This document shows positions 24,348 through 35,631 of a stretch of 64,000 nucleotides of DNA, in pieces. The stretch is from Certhia americana (taxonomy: Eukaryota > Chordata > Aves > Passeriformes > Certhiidae). Location: contig CM031879.1 of the NCBI GenBank assembly GCA_018697195.1, positions 30,770,834 through 30,834,833 of the forward strand. Direction: 5' to 3'. A program made the translations under genes and the position numbers. The notes under the pieces were generated by a model, which had not been told where the DNA came from, did not search any database, and was given only the letters and a program-made list of their open reading frames with translations. Numbering within the stretch: position 1 is the stretch's first letter; every line of letters begins with the position of its first letter.

Positions 24348-27300
24348 CCTAAAGACCTCTAATTAATTTGTATAAGTACTAACACATGCAGTTCATTTAG
24401 AAGTAGTAGGCTCGCATGTCATGTCAAGTTAACACATACCACTTCTACTCTCCTGCATGAAAGCACAACAGGACTTCATGCAGTTCAAGTCTGTGAGACC
24501 CAGGTCAATAATATATTTTATAATCTGTGTAATCTTGCACAGATTATAAGGTATATTATGAATATAGACTAAAAGTTTATCCTTCTGCCTCAGTCTGTCC
24601 ATTTGTCGTATTAAGTTTTGCCCCAAGTGCTTTCATTGACTGCAAAGATCCCAGTTATTAAAGACAACACAATATTGTTATTTCCTTACTGCATGTAGCT
24701 CATCTGGGGAGTGTGTGCAGCTGCAGTACTGTGCAGGATAGGAGGGAGCTTTCTTATGCCTGCTCTGGGCCCTTTTCACATCATTTGTAATGATAAATGG
24801 CCTAACATTCACAAAACCTGTTGTTCTTTGCACAAGCACTTATGAAGTAGATGCTTCTATTTTGCTGCCCCAACAGAGTCCTTTTTGTTTCTTTTATATA
24901 CTCTCATAAAGAGAATGAAGAGTTTAGTTAAAGGAGATATTTTTTGGCAGCTTGCTTTATTTTACTTTTATTTTTTAATGTATCATTATTGTATGGAAAA
25001 ATGGGATCTATCTTGCCATTTTTATTCCCAATTAATCTTTCCTACACTGGATGTCCAAAGGGCCTCTGGTGATTCCTCAAGGAAGCCATTTCTCGAAGCC
25101 AGAAGGCCAGTTTTCATTTTGGTGGCTATCCTGTTTCTTCAATGCCAGTCATGACTTCAGAGGCTTTTGTAGTATCTCACCCCTCTCAATAGTTCTTTTC
25201 CAGTCAGTTTGGGCATTCCTTGTACAGAATATATTCCGTACTTTCATCACTCTTGTGGTCTACCTTTATAACTTTTCCATTGGAACCATCCATTCTTAAA
25301 TGGAAGGAAGGAAATGAAACAGCATTTCAGAGAAGAGCTAACCATCAATTTACACAGTGGTGTAACTGCTTTGCTATGTTCCTCTCTAATCCCCTCTAAT
25401 ATACAAGTGGGTTTTTGATTGCTAACCTAATAGTTTTCTAGAAACATTTACAAGACTAAAACATTGTTTGAGAGACAGGGCACTCTCCTCCCTGGACCTG
25501 GGATGACTGAACAGTAGTATCCCCTTTACTTACCTTAATTTCCTGTCACAGTCCAAATTCCAGTTAGTAGGCATTTTTGGTGAAGGGGTGGGCTTCAATG
25601 GTCAAAGATGAACTGTTTCTTTGCAGTTTACTACAGTGGGCAAAAGTCCTTTGATGATTTCAACAATGTTTAAGTGATTAACCATTTTAGTTTCTCACAC
25701 TTGCCCCTGTGATCATGGATTCCTCTATACCTCTCTTCTGATGTAAATTTAAACCAAGGTCCAGGAAAATAAGGGAATTTTAGAGTAAATTCTTGTGCCA
25801 TGGTGTATCACATGAACTCTTATTCACATGTTCTGGTCAGGGATGGTCAGGATACAGCATGGCACAGCTCTGTAAAGGATAGAGCTTTGAGCTTCTCCTG
25901 CATTAGTGCCCTCCATTGTGAACAGAAAGCTGACCACAGCAGAGTAAACACATCCCCTTCCTAGCACATTTGGTACCTCATGCACAAGTCAGTTTTCAGA
26001 GAGCTCTATCTCTTGCTTGACACAGGGCAGGACCATATCAGACATCCCTGAGGCCTCTGTGAAAAGATGACAAGCACAGTAGATGCATGAGTATTAAGTA
26101 TAAAATCAACAAGCACCTTTCACTTTTAATGATGCCTATCGACTTAAAACACTTACTACCCTCTCCATTTATTCTTCTCTTTTATCTGTATGCAGTGGCT
26201 ATGTTCAAGTTCACAACAGATTTACTCCTGAATGCCACAGCTTGTGAAGAGTCCGTAAATGGTTATCATAAAAGGTAATTTATATAAATTCTAAGAATTT
26301 TTTCCCTCTTGGTTAGAATTTGGCAAGATACAACATGTTCTTTCTTGAAGTAAGTGGGTCAGAAAGTCTAAATCACAAAGAGGAAAATTGCTGCATTCCT
26401 CTGACCCCAAGCTTAGGGGTCCTGTACATCACTAGCTATGATTTAATACAGGGACCTGTGCCCGGGCATAACAAGTTCAGCAAAGCATGGTCATGAGGAA
26501 CAGGTAGAAAGAAGTCTCCTGTAAAGAGCATGCCCAAAGTCCTCTGTAGCAAGAGATGAGATCTAATACCTGCTTGAGAGACCTTGAATTTTGAGACATA
26601 TATCCCTTTGGAGAGCAGACCTCCAGCTTCAGGCAGAGCAGTCTTTTCTTTATATTTCCTAATTAAATCAAACCAAGAAAGTTTTATAACACTGCAATTC
26701 TACGTTATATGAACGTATATGCCAATTATATTATTACAAATTTGTAACTGTGAATTAAAGCTGAGACCTGTAATTTAGTCTAGTGTATACAGTCTTTCAC
26801 TTTGGAATCAGCATCAATTTAATGCTGGCTCTCTATTGAAAAGTATTCTCTTCCTCAGAACCTTATATTCCTAAAAAGGGCCTTCTGTTTGTTCTTCCCA
26901 CCATTGTTATATTTTTCTGCTAGTATTTATTTATAGTTACCTACCATTCAATTAATTCCCTTGATATGTCTTCAGTAAGGGAATTAAATTAACTCAAGCC
27001 CAGATAATCCTTGTTGCATCAGGTACTAATGTCTTTGCAAATCTGAAATTCTGTAATATTTTGTCAAAAGTACACATCCTACTGTACTAGGTCAGTAATG
27101 GGCTCAGCTGAAGAAGCCTCTACTTTGGAAAGTCAAAACTAATACAGAGTAAAACTACAGCTCATTATGTGCTTGTGCTGTAAAACAAATTACTTGTAAT
27201 AAAAGTATGGTGTTATTTCACATTTCACGTTAGACAAATAGGCATACCATGGGCATTATGCACATAATTTTTATGCAAGAGATAGAAGATGCATAGGAAT

Positions 27301-28102
27301 GAGAAAGAGAGATGACTCATCATTCCACCAGTCTGTAATTCCAGCAAAATATCTCAGCATATTTGGACAGCACAGTTGTAGAACCCCACCCATATAACAG
27401 AAAGTTCATAAGCTAAGATGGCTATCAGAAGATGCACAAACTCACAGTTTTGGAAGTTAAGGATGGTACCCAGAGTGAGACAGATTCAACTTACACTCAT
27501 CTAGGCTGCTTGGCTGCTTTTCAATATACAAGATATTCTTTCTGGTTCATGACTTTCATATTGATTTCCCCATCCACTTCAGCATCTGCAAATAATTTGT
27601 ACCCATTGGCAATGCGGGTAAGAACTGCTTCTCCAGTGGCCACCACACAGAACTGACAGTCACAGGTTCCCAAAGTTTAAGTACTTTATTGTGGCTCAAC
27701 ATTTAAGTCTTCACACAATTGTGACTATCTAAGGAGGAAAAAACTTTGGGCCATTGGAAATTACCTTGGTTGTTTAACTATGTGCACCTCTGGGAATATC
27801 CTTAACAAGGTTTACAAACAATCTTACAATCTCTAAAGTAAGGCATGATTGGAAATAAAACACAGGCATTCTCTGTTTTCATTGTTTGACAGTTTCTTTG
27901 GATTGTTATGAGTATCAGACTTACAGGCTGAAAAATGAGATGTGCAGAAAGCCCTTAGTTCTTTATTAGCAGGAAAATACTAAATTAGTAGGAAAATGCT
28001 CTTCACCTAGAGGGGAATTTTAGGCTTGTATTTATTGTCCCTTTGCGTATACCTGAAATACTACTCCTTGCTAATCAGCTTGGAGCCAAGAACTTCTCTT
28101 AA
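24348..28102. other. Non-coding stretch, no gene seen
   Basis: AT-rich and unannotatable from sequence alone. An 11-bp inverted repeat (TTAATTCCCTT at 26952-26962, AAGGGAATTAA at 26977-26987) is present. Confidence 0.5.
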
Positions 28103-28142
28103 TGCTTGTTCTATTAAAGTACTGCTTGTTCTATCGAAGTGC
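28103..28142. repeat. Two-copy 20-bp tandem repeat
   Basis: TGCTTGTTCTATTAAAGTAC is followed directly by TGCTTGTTCTATCGAAGTGC, three differences in 20. A partial third copy (TGCTTAGAAT) follows. It lies just before the polypurine tract. Confidence 0.75.
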
Positions 28143-28177
28143 TTAGAATTAGATCAGTAGAAACTCCATGAAAAAAC

Positions 28178-28178
28178 C

Positions 28179-28221
<43 letters not shown>

Positions 28222-28919
28222 GAAAGACAGAAAGACAGAAAGACAGAGAGAAAGAGAGAAAGGAAAGAAAGGAAAGGAAGGAAAGGAAGGAAAGAAAGGA
28301 AGGAAAGAAAGAAAGGAAAGAAAGGAAGAAAGGAAGGAAGGAAGAAAGAAAGGAAAGAATGAAGAAAGAAAGATAGAAGAAAAAAGAAGAAAGCAATGAA
28401 AGAATGAACGAAAGAAAGAAGAAAGAAAAAGAAAGAAGAAAGAAAGAGCCGAAACGAAAGAAAGAAAGAAGAAAGAAAGAAACAAAGAAGGAAAGAAAAG
28501 AAAGAAAAAGGAAAGAAAGGAAAGCAAAGAAGGAAAGAAGGAAAGAAAGAAGGAAAAGACACAGACAGGAAGAAAGAACCAAAGACATACACGAGAGACG
28601 GGAAGAAAGAAACAAAGACAGACTAGACAGGACAGGAAGAAGAAACAAAGACAGACAGACAGGAAGGAAGGCAGGAAGGAATGAAGGAAGGAAGGCAGGA
28701 AGGGAAGGCAAGGAAGGAAGAAGGAAGGAAAGAAGGAAGGAAGGAATGAAGAAGGAAGGAAGGAAGGAAGGAAGGAAGGAAGGACCGAAGGAAGGAAGGA
28801 AGGAATGAAGGGAAGGAAGGAAGGAAGGAAGGAAGGAAGGAAGGAAGGAAGGAAGGAAGGAAGGAAGGAAGGAAGGAAGGAAGGAAGGAAGGAAGGAAGG
28901 AAGGAAGGAAGGAAGGAAG
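28178..28919. repeat. 740-bp polypurine tetranucleotide tract
   Basis: Composite simple repeat with nearly all purines on the plus strand. A (CAGA)n block of about 45 bp comes first, then mixed GAAA/GGAA/AAAG units with sparse C and T interruptions, then a second zone with scattered CAGA, then a nearly pure (GGAA)n array of about 29 units at about 28804-28918. Frames of up to 262 codons open across it on the minus strand as Ser/Phe/Leu/Pro repeats. These are by-products of the repeat, not genes. Confidence 0.95.
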
Positions 28920-31900
28920 TTAATTCTTCCCAAATCTAACAATCTATTAAAATATGGAACTTATTTACAATTGTTTTTTCCTCTTTTAATAAGGCTTAGT
29001 CTTGGGTTTGGGACAATGCAATAAAACTAGTCTCTGTTTAACACAGAAGGTGTTCTGCAGCGGTGTGGTAGGATGGCTCCAGATGGCTGGTATCACATCT
29101 ATTAGAGATACTATTTCATCCTGTAAGAAGAGTGAAGGCATTCAGTCAGACTTCTCATCAGTCTGGTCAAAAAGCTCCAGGCTAAAAATGAATCACAATA
29201 AATTTAATCATGCCTTATAAAATATAAACACTGTCCTCTTCAAATCGAGTATTTTGTAACAGCTAATATATAACTTGTCTCTCCTCTTCTCCTTTAGCTT
29301 TGGCTTTAATAATTTTTTTCCAGGAAAATAGAGGGAAATCAATACAGTTTGGGGAAAAATGAAGAGTATACAAACTCAATATATGAAACACATTTTCAAG
29401 AATAACTTTAATAAGAAAGTTAAAAAAAGGCAATCATGTAAGCCTTGATCTGAAAGAAATACAGACAAGTATTAAGTACTTTTTCCTCTGTTAGTCCAAA
29501 AATAGACACTTGCAAGAAGGATTTGGCTACCCTATTTTGCCACTCAGTCACAGTATCAGAATTTCAAATTCTGAAGAGTAGACTATTAATATATTTTTTA
29601 AATGACTGTATTTTGCACATAAAATGCAACAAAGTCCATATGACCACAGTCTGTTCTCATCACATAACCTTACACCTAGCACAGGATTTTTCATGCACAA
29701 GAAAGAAGTAAAAACTGCTCTTAGACGGGAAAAAAGAAGTATGTTTATAGTCTATTGTGGCATAACTAGTGCACCTAACTGATCAGGAACTCCATCAGGT
29801 GTCATAAATAACGCACAGGTAAAAGAACTCTGTGTCTTACAGAATTTTCATCAGCCAAGAACCCTTGAGACACAGACCAGGGCAGAAAATATCAAGATAT
29901 TATAACTAGTACGATGTTTCTAATAAAATGAAAATCTACCTGAGGTCCCAGAAGAAAAAAAATAACAAAGAGTAGTTGTGCACATTACTTTTATGTCTAT
30001 AGAGCACAATATTGAAAAAAAATCTGTCATGCTTTGACTGTGAATGCTGGAATAAACCAGGGGAAAGAAGGTAAGTCTGCTCTTCTCATCTGTACATTTA
30101 CATTTGGAGAAATGATGAAACTGTATATGATCTGCCATCAAAAGGGGCAGTGTCACCCTCCCCAACCCTTCTACCCAAGGATCTCCCACTTACAGTAGCA
30201 AGAGCAGTCTTAGATTTTTAGGACAGTTGTAAAACTGTGTTTCCAAAATAGCCTTCTTAAGTGTTTTCCCTTTGGTCAAATCCAGTAACTTGAAAAACTG
30301 CATCTAAATCACCTAGATAACAGGAATTATCAAAGCTTGCAACACCAAAAGTTTGTCTAAATAGGATAGATAACCTATGGAATAAGGTTTGCTTTCATGT
30401 AAAATGTATGACAAATACAGTTTAAAAACAGATGCCATTGCAGAAAAATCTCACAATATTTAAAGTTCGCACAACCACTGAAGCAATGATCACCTCCTTA
30501 AATCATCTGAGAAATACTGAACCTGATTCAAGGGAGAAGGGAGCTTTCTCATAAAGCTGCTGGAAATTGGACAAGGACATGAAGTTTTACTAAGGTATTT
30601 CTGAGTTCAGTATTATAATACAGATTAGAAACTCTTGTTTTAAAGGCTACATACACACTCCTGTATGTATGTACACACTTCTTCTGGTGTTCACCACAGT
30701 TGACCATCTCTTCACCTGCTTTCCAATTACTTGCCTCAACCATTGGAACACCAAACATTAGCCAAATATCTTCTCAGAGTTCATCTTTCTCAAATAGTGC
30801 CTCTTGCATTTCCAACTACATCTAGGAGCCATGGGCCTACTCAGATCCTAAGGTAAACATCTTTCTTGCAAGTTTTGCTTGAGTGATTAAGACCCTACTG
30901 ACTGTACTACAGTGAATTTGGGACCTCCCTGCAGAGGTCCACAAAACTGGGCCAGGTTGGGGCGAGTGCCCTGACAGCATGACCAAGAGTGGTAGGGTGT
31001 TCTGTGGCTGCCAAGATATGGGCATGCAACAATAAACAGACACTCTGTGGGCCTCTGGGAAATGCCTCTGTCCATGGACAGTACCAAGGGACAGAAGGAA
31101 AATGAGAATGGAGTCTACTGGGGGAGAGGAGGGCTCTTGAGAGTCAGACTCTCTGAATGGGAAAAAACCCCAAAACCCTAAGAAGATACCCAGGGTCACA
31201 AAACCAAATAGGGTACTATCTTGCAAGGGAAGAGGATCACTTTGCAGTTTGCAGTTTTACAGCAGCATCTGCAAGAAGGCAAGTGCAGACACAGACAAAG
31301 AACCAGTCATTTTTATTCTGAAAGAGTTCCACCCAGTGAATTGAATCCAGACAGAGCCCATGTCTTACACTTCACCTACTCCTGTGTCCAGCCTCAACTA
31401 CACAGCAAGAGTTATAGTACTGACTTGCTTCTGTCATCTTCTTTGTCCAGCAAACTCCCTACTGATCTTTGGCAGATGGGAGACAAGCAGAACATTGAAA
31501 TCTGAAATGGATGTATGCTCTAAGAAAGTGACATGGACTACTTACCTGCTCCTCCTCTTCCACAAGTCCTACAAACAGCACCACACCAGTTACCATCCTG
31601 TTAACCCATACATTGGGAAGAGCTGGTCCCATAGCCTTTTTTCTTCCTGGTCATGCTGCACCATGCTAGATACCTGAGCCAGCCCAGGCCTCCCTTCACC
31701 TGCTTCAGCACTTCAAAATTATTCAGGCTCCAAGACTTCCTCAACATTTCCTGAGGCATCTTTCTTTCCTCAGCCCAGACAAAAACATCTAGTCACCTAG
31801 AAACATAAAAAGTGGAATTTAAAGGTTTTATTAGAATCAATAAAAATTATGATATTTATCTTACAAAGATAAGCAAATACAGCTGAGTTATGACAGCCTA

Positions 31901-32284
31901 CAATTCGCTTAAATGTAATACAGTATAAACATCGAATTTCAGCCATTATATGAGAGAAAGTTAATCAGATCATAAAAATTTGTCTAGACATTGTCAGATG
32001 TCAGACCATGGAGACACAACTCTACTTTTTTAGTACAAACAGAAGATATTAATATTGAATCAGAATTCTTTATAAAACCATAAACCATGTTAAAAGCCAA
32101 AATCTTAATTTTGTAGGTAAACCCTGCCTCCCATCTTTATGGGATTGTATGTTACAGACTCCTGAAAGGCTTTAAAAAACTCTCTCACACATGGCAGATG
32201 AGATTGTTATAGTTCCACTCCGAATATATGCACAGGCATCATCTGCTCTGCTTAACACTGATGGTCTTCAGGATGCCACCATGT
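28920..32284. other. Non-coding stretch, no gene seen
   Basis: No recognisable gene or mobile element. A minus-strand frame at 30837-31226 (129 aa) and plus-strand frames at 31221-31677 show no known domain or splice context. Confidence 0.5.
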
Positions 32285-32289
32285 TCTTC

Positions 32290-33648
32290 TGTTGGGGGTT
32301 GGGTTGATCTCTTATAGAATTTTTTCCCAGAAGTTGCTAAGAAGCTAATGGCTGGGTGCTTTTCAGTACTTATGGGTGCTCAGGGTGAAACAAAAGAAGC
32401 AGCTACCCAGAGACATTGATCTCACTTTGCTCGGGGCAGTTTTTCTGCTCTGGGGGGAACTGCCAGGGCTGCTTGTCTCGGCGAGGGGGAGAGCTCTCAC
32501 CATTCCCTTCACCTGGGACTCCGTCGGACCGCCGTCTCTTCGTGTGTCCCCCGGGATTTTGGGAACCTGTTTCCTCCCTGCCCTGCACCCACGGTTTCTT
32601 CAGTTCTGCTCGAGGTCTCCCCACGCTGTTTCTACAGCCCCTGCCCAGCCGGGACACTTTTCCAACAGCTCCAGCCACTGTGAACCCTCGGAATCATCTC
32701 ATCCTCCCAGAGCTGCTGCTAGCCTATTTGCTTGTGATGGTACTGAGGGGGGTGGGGGGTTACCAGAGGAAAAACTGTGACTGATTTATTGTTTTGGTTT
32801 TTTTTTTTTTTCTCCTTTTTTTTCTTCTCTAGTTCTGTTTGTTGTCAATATTGTAGTTATTATTGTTAATTTACCTTGTTAGACTAACTAGTAAAGAACT
32901 GTTATTCCTACCCTCCTTATCGTTGTCTGAGACTGAGACACTAACTTTGAAGATATTGCTGCTGGGAAAAAGAAGCTTTGATGACACCAGTTAAAATTTA
33001 GAGAATAGATAAGCGAGAGAGACTGGATTTAGATAAACTAATCCAGGAACTGGTAACTCATTGCCTATCAAGCTTATGTTTATGTAAGTTTGGCTTGTAA
33101 AAACACAAGACGATTGCAGACCCTCTATCTCCAGAAACAGTCCTGGGAACAAGAAATTCCAAGGAGTCATTTATCACGTATCCATCAAAGGTTAAAAGTT
33201 TAGAACGAGGAAGACTAGTTTTACTTCCTCCCTTTGGTGACCACTCCCCACATAAGACCCCCGACTCATTTCAGAAAACAAACTACGCATGCTTAATAGC
33301 CTTTTTGTCAATTAGCATAGGAAGCGGAGAAGAGGAGGTGACAAGGGTATGAATATGCATTTGTATTCAACATTCTTGTGGATAAAAGGCTCTGTAATCA
33401 CCTGTGATCTTTGCAGTGCGTATTAGGGAGCTATCCCACGCAGCTGCCCGGCCGTCAATAAACATACACTTTCTAACTTAACTGTTAGAGAGTCTTTTGT
33501 CCGTCTCAGTTGGGTATCGATATTAGATCGATATCCATATTTTAATAAATCAAGACCTCCCCTTCAATTTTAAAATTATAACAAACCCCAAGGGAAGTTT
33601 CCTTTTTTTAGTTCCTAGCAGACACCCCTGTCTTTTTAAACCGAGACA
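32290..33648 (+). mobile_element. ERV solo LTR, split by a second LTR
   Basis: Opens TGTTGGGGGTTGGG at 32290 and ends AAACCGAGACA at 33648. It is flanked by TCTTC on both sides (32285-32289 and 33649-33653), a perfect 5-bp target-site duplication. Landmarks I recall from an LTR abundant in songbirds include TGCTCGGGGCAGTTTTTCTG, a T-rich block at about 32796-32823, AGTAAAGAACTGTTATTCCT and TAGCAGACACCCCTGTCTTT. The element is about 736 bp without the nested insertion. No retroviral protein-coding part remains. Class ERVL is my best guess. Confidence 0.85.
32934..33552 (+). mobile_element. Nested solo LTR inside the 32.3-33.65 kb LTR
   Basis: A 619-bp insertion running TGAGACACTAAC to AATAAATCA. 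It is flanked by AGAC (32930-32933 and 33553-33556), a 4-bp duplication as typical of gammaretrovirus-like ERV1 elements. Removing it rejoins the host LTR smoothly (TTGTCTGAGAC with CTCCCCTTCAATTTT). A GATAAAAGG TATA-like box (about 33381) and AATAAA (about 33457) with about 95 bp after it give a U3-R-U5 layout. Exact ends could differ by a few bases because CTGAGAC is locally repeated. Confidence 0.7.
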
Positions 33649-35533
33649 TCTTCATTTAAGAAAACATAAGCATATCCCTGAATATTCATGCCAAAAATAC
33701 TTTCTTTCCATTCCTCATTACAGCAGATTTAGGTTGTTATTATCCTTATTATTAAAGATTAAAACAAAACAGCAAAGTAATATGGTTTATACTATTGATT
33801 ATAATTTTGGAGGAGTTTTTTGGTTCTTTTTTACACATGCTCACTACCAAGACTCACTAGTATTTCCAGAATTTGGGAAGGATAAACAGGAGATTTGGGT
33901 GATGAGAGAGAAAAGAGCTAAGGGAAGAGCCCAGAGAAGAAGCAGCAGTATTGAGATATCACACACATATGGACAAAACACATAGATGCACATCACACAT
34001 CTGTCCCCCTTCTCATCACAAAGTTCAGCATTGCCACAATACAAGTCAGCCCGTGGACAGGCATTCCTGTACTTTCTAAATCTCATCTTCTTTTCTCTCT
34101 CATGACCATAGAAGATCACGAGTTTCCTACGTCAGTGCTCGTCAAACAATCCCACCTGGACCAAACTGTCTCTCTTGGATGGGATCCTGAGCGTCAGGCA
34201 GGTGAATACCCAACATCACCTGGAGTCTGGTGCACACAAGGGGTGTCATATCACACTGCAGCCATCTTATGTAGAAACAAGTAATCCCAAAACACTGGTG
34301 ATTAGCAAGAAGACACCCATGCTAGTGCGCAGTGAATTCTTCTGGCAGGGTAATGCCAAACAGCGTCCAGCCAACCAGACAAACATGGAGACAAGGGATG
34401 CTAAAGAAGGGCCAGATGGGCATCCAGGGCACATGATCCCCTGAGCATGGCACTGCCAAGGGGCAGTGTAGGGCTGGGGAAGGATGCAATTGGGAGAGGA
34501 AGAGCAGAATGCTGGCTCTTAAGGAGACAGCAATAAATCCAGTGAGAAATTGCCAAATTCAAATATGAGACATATCTTTAACAAGCTTCTAGGACCTTTC
34601 TAAAAACAGTCCGGACTAAGCTTTTTGACAACATCTGCTGTGGACCAATTCTATCTAAAAATCTCTTAGAAAAATAGTTTTCTTTATTTTTTCACTACAT
34701 TAGACTTGTAGTTCAAAAATTCATTCTTCCCATGGTCAATGGCCATGTTTCTTAAGCACTTTTTTTTCTGATTTGGACCAATAATTCCAGTAATATTCAA
34801 CTAAAGAGCTACAGCCATAATTTTGAACAAAGAAATGCTGTCTGCAAAAGACCTCTAGACTGTGAGGGTTATACTAAGCAGTCTTGCCTGTATAATTTAA
34901 CCATTCGTAGCTAAATGATGGACCATACATAATAGGACTGAGGTTTTTTCATTACTTTGCAATAACAAATAATAAATTGGTTGACCAAATCATTTTTGTT
35001 GAAAAAAAAAATACATAGCATATTGCAGTAAAATTGAAATACAAATGTAAGACTAAGAAATCTTTGAATAGTTTGCTACTTGCTTTTACAGCTTGTGAAG
35101 TATAGCAATTATTTGCTAGTAGAGTTAACATAAAATATTTCTCTGCACTTCTTATCCTACTATTGCAATAATTGCAGTGTACTCTACATCAAGATGAATT
35201 TGTTGCTATGGTAATAAAAGCTTCAGTTTTAAAGTTTCTATAAAACAGTGGCTATTTTTTTGGTGACAGGAATGGGCTCATGAATCATAGTTGCTTCAGA
35301 AAAGCTCCTGCACTGTGGTACTCCATATAGAAGTTTTGTACCCACTGTGAATGATGTCTTGTACATATGACAATATCAGCTCTCTTGTTCACATTCAAAA
35401 CTTCCCCATGGAGGGACCTGTAATAATAGTGACTAACGTCAACATCAAATCCTTGGACCAGCCAATATTCACTGGTCACCTCACTCCTGACAGCCCCTTG
35501 GCCCTATGATCTCCATCACCAGGGTGTCCCAAC

Positions 35534-35596
35534 CCTGGCAGAGGGTATTTGTTTGGGGGAATTGGCTAGAGCTTCCTACTGAGACCCTCTGCCAGG
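35534..35596. repeat. Perfect 13-bp inverted repeat, 37-nt spacer
   Basis: CCTGGCAGAGGGT (35534-35546) and its exact reverse complement ACCCTCTGCCAGG (35584-35596). The arms stop at mismatches on both sides. Confidence 0.85.
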
Positions 35597-35606
35597 CTGG
35601 ACCCTC

Positions 35607-35631
35607 TGACTGTCTGCAGGACAGACAGTCA
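35607..35631. repeat. Perfect 10-bp hairpin, 5-nt loop
   Basis: TGACTGTCTG (35607-35616), loop CAGGA, CAGACAGTCA (35622-35631). It lies 11 bp after the 13-bp inverted repeat. Confidence 0.85.

Noticed and set aside
27660..27720. Possible minus-strand LTR tail (TTTATTG poly(A)-like)
   Set aside because: No matching TG/CA boundaries or target-site duplication found.
28114..28942. Long open frames (up to 262 codons) encoding Ser/Phe/Leu/Pro or Lys/Glu/Arg repeats
   Set aside because: They come entirely from the purine/pyrimidine tetranucleotide repeat, open in several frames and both strands, with no domain content.
32376..32784. Overlapping open frames of 91-134 codons
   Set aside because: They lie inside the GC-richer part of an LTR, where both strands are open; not a gene.
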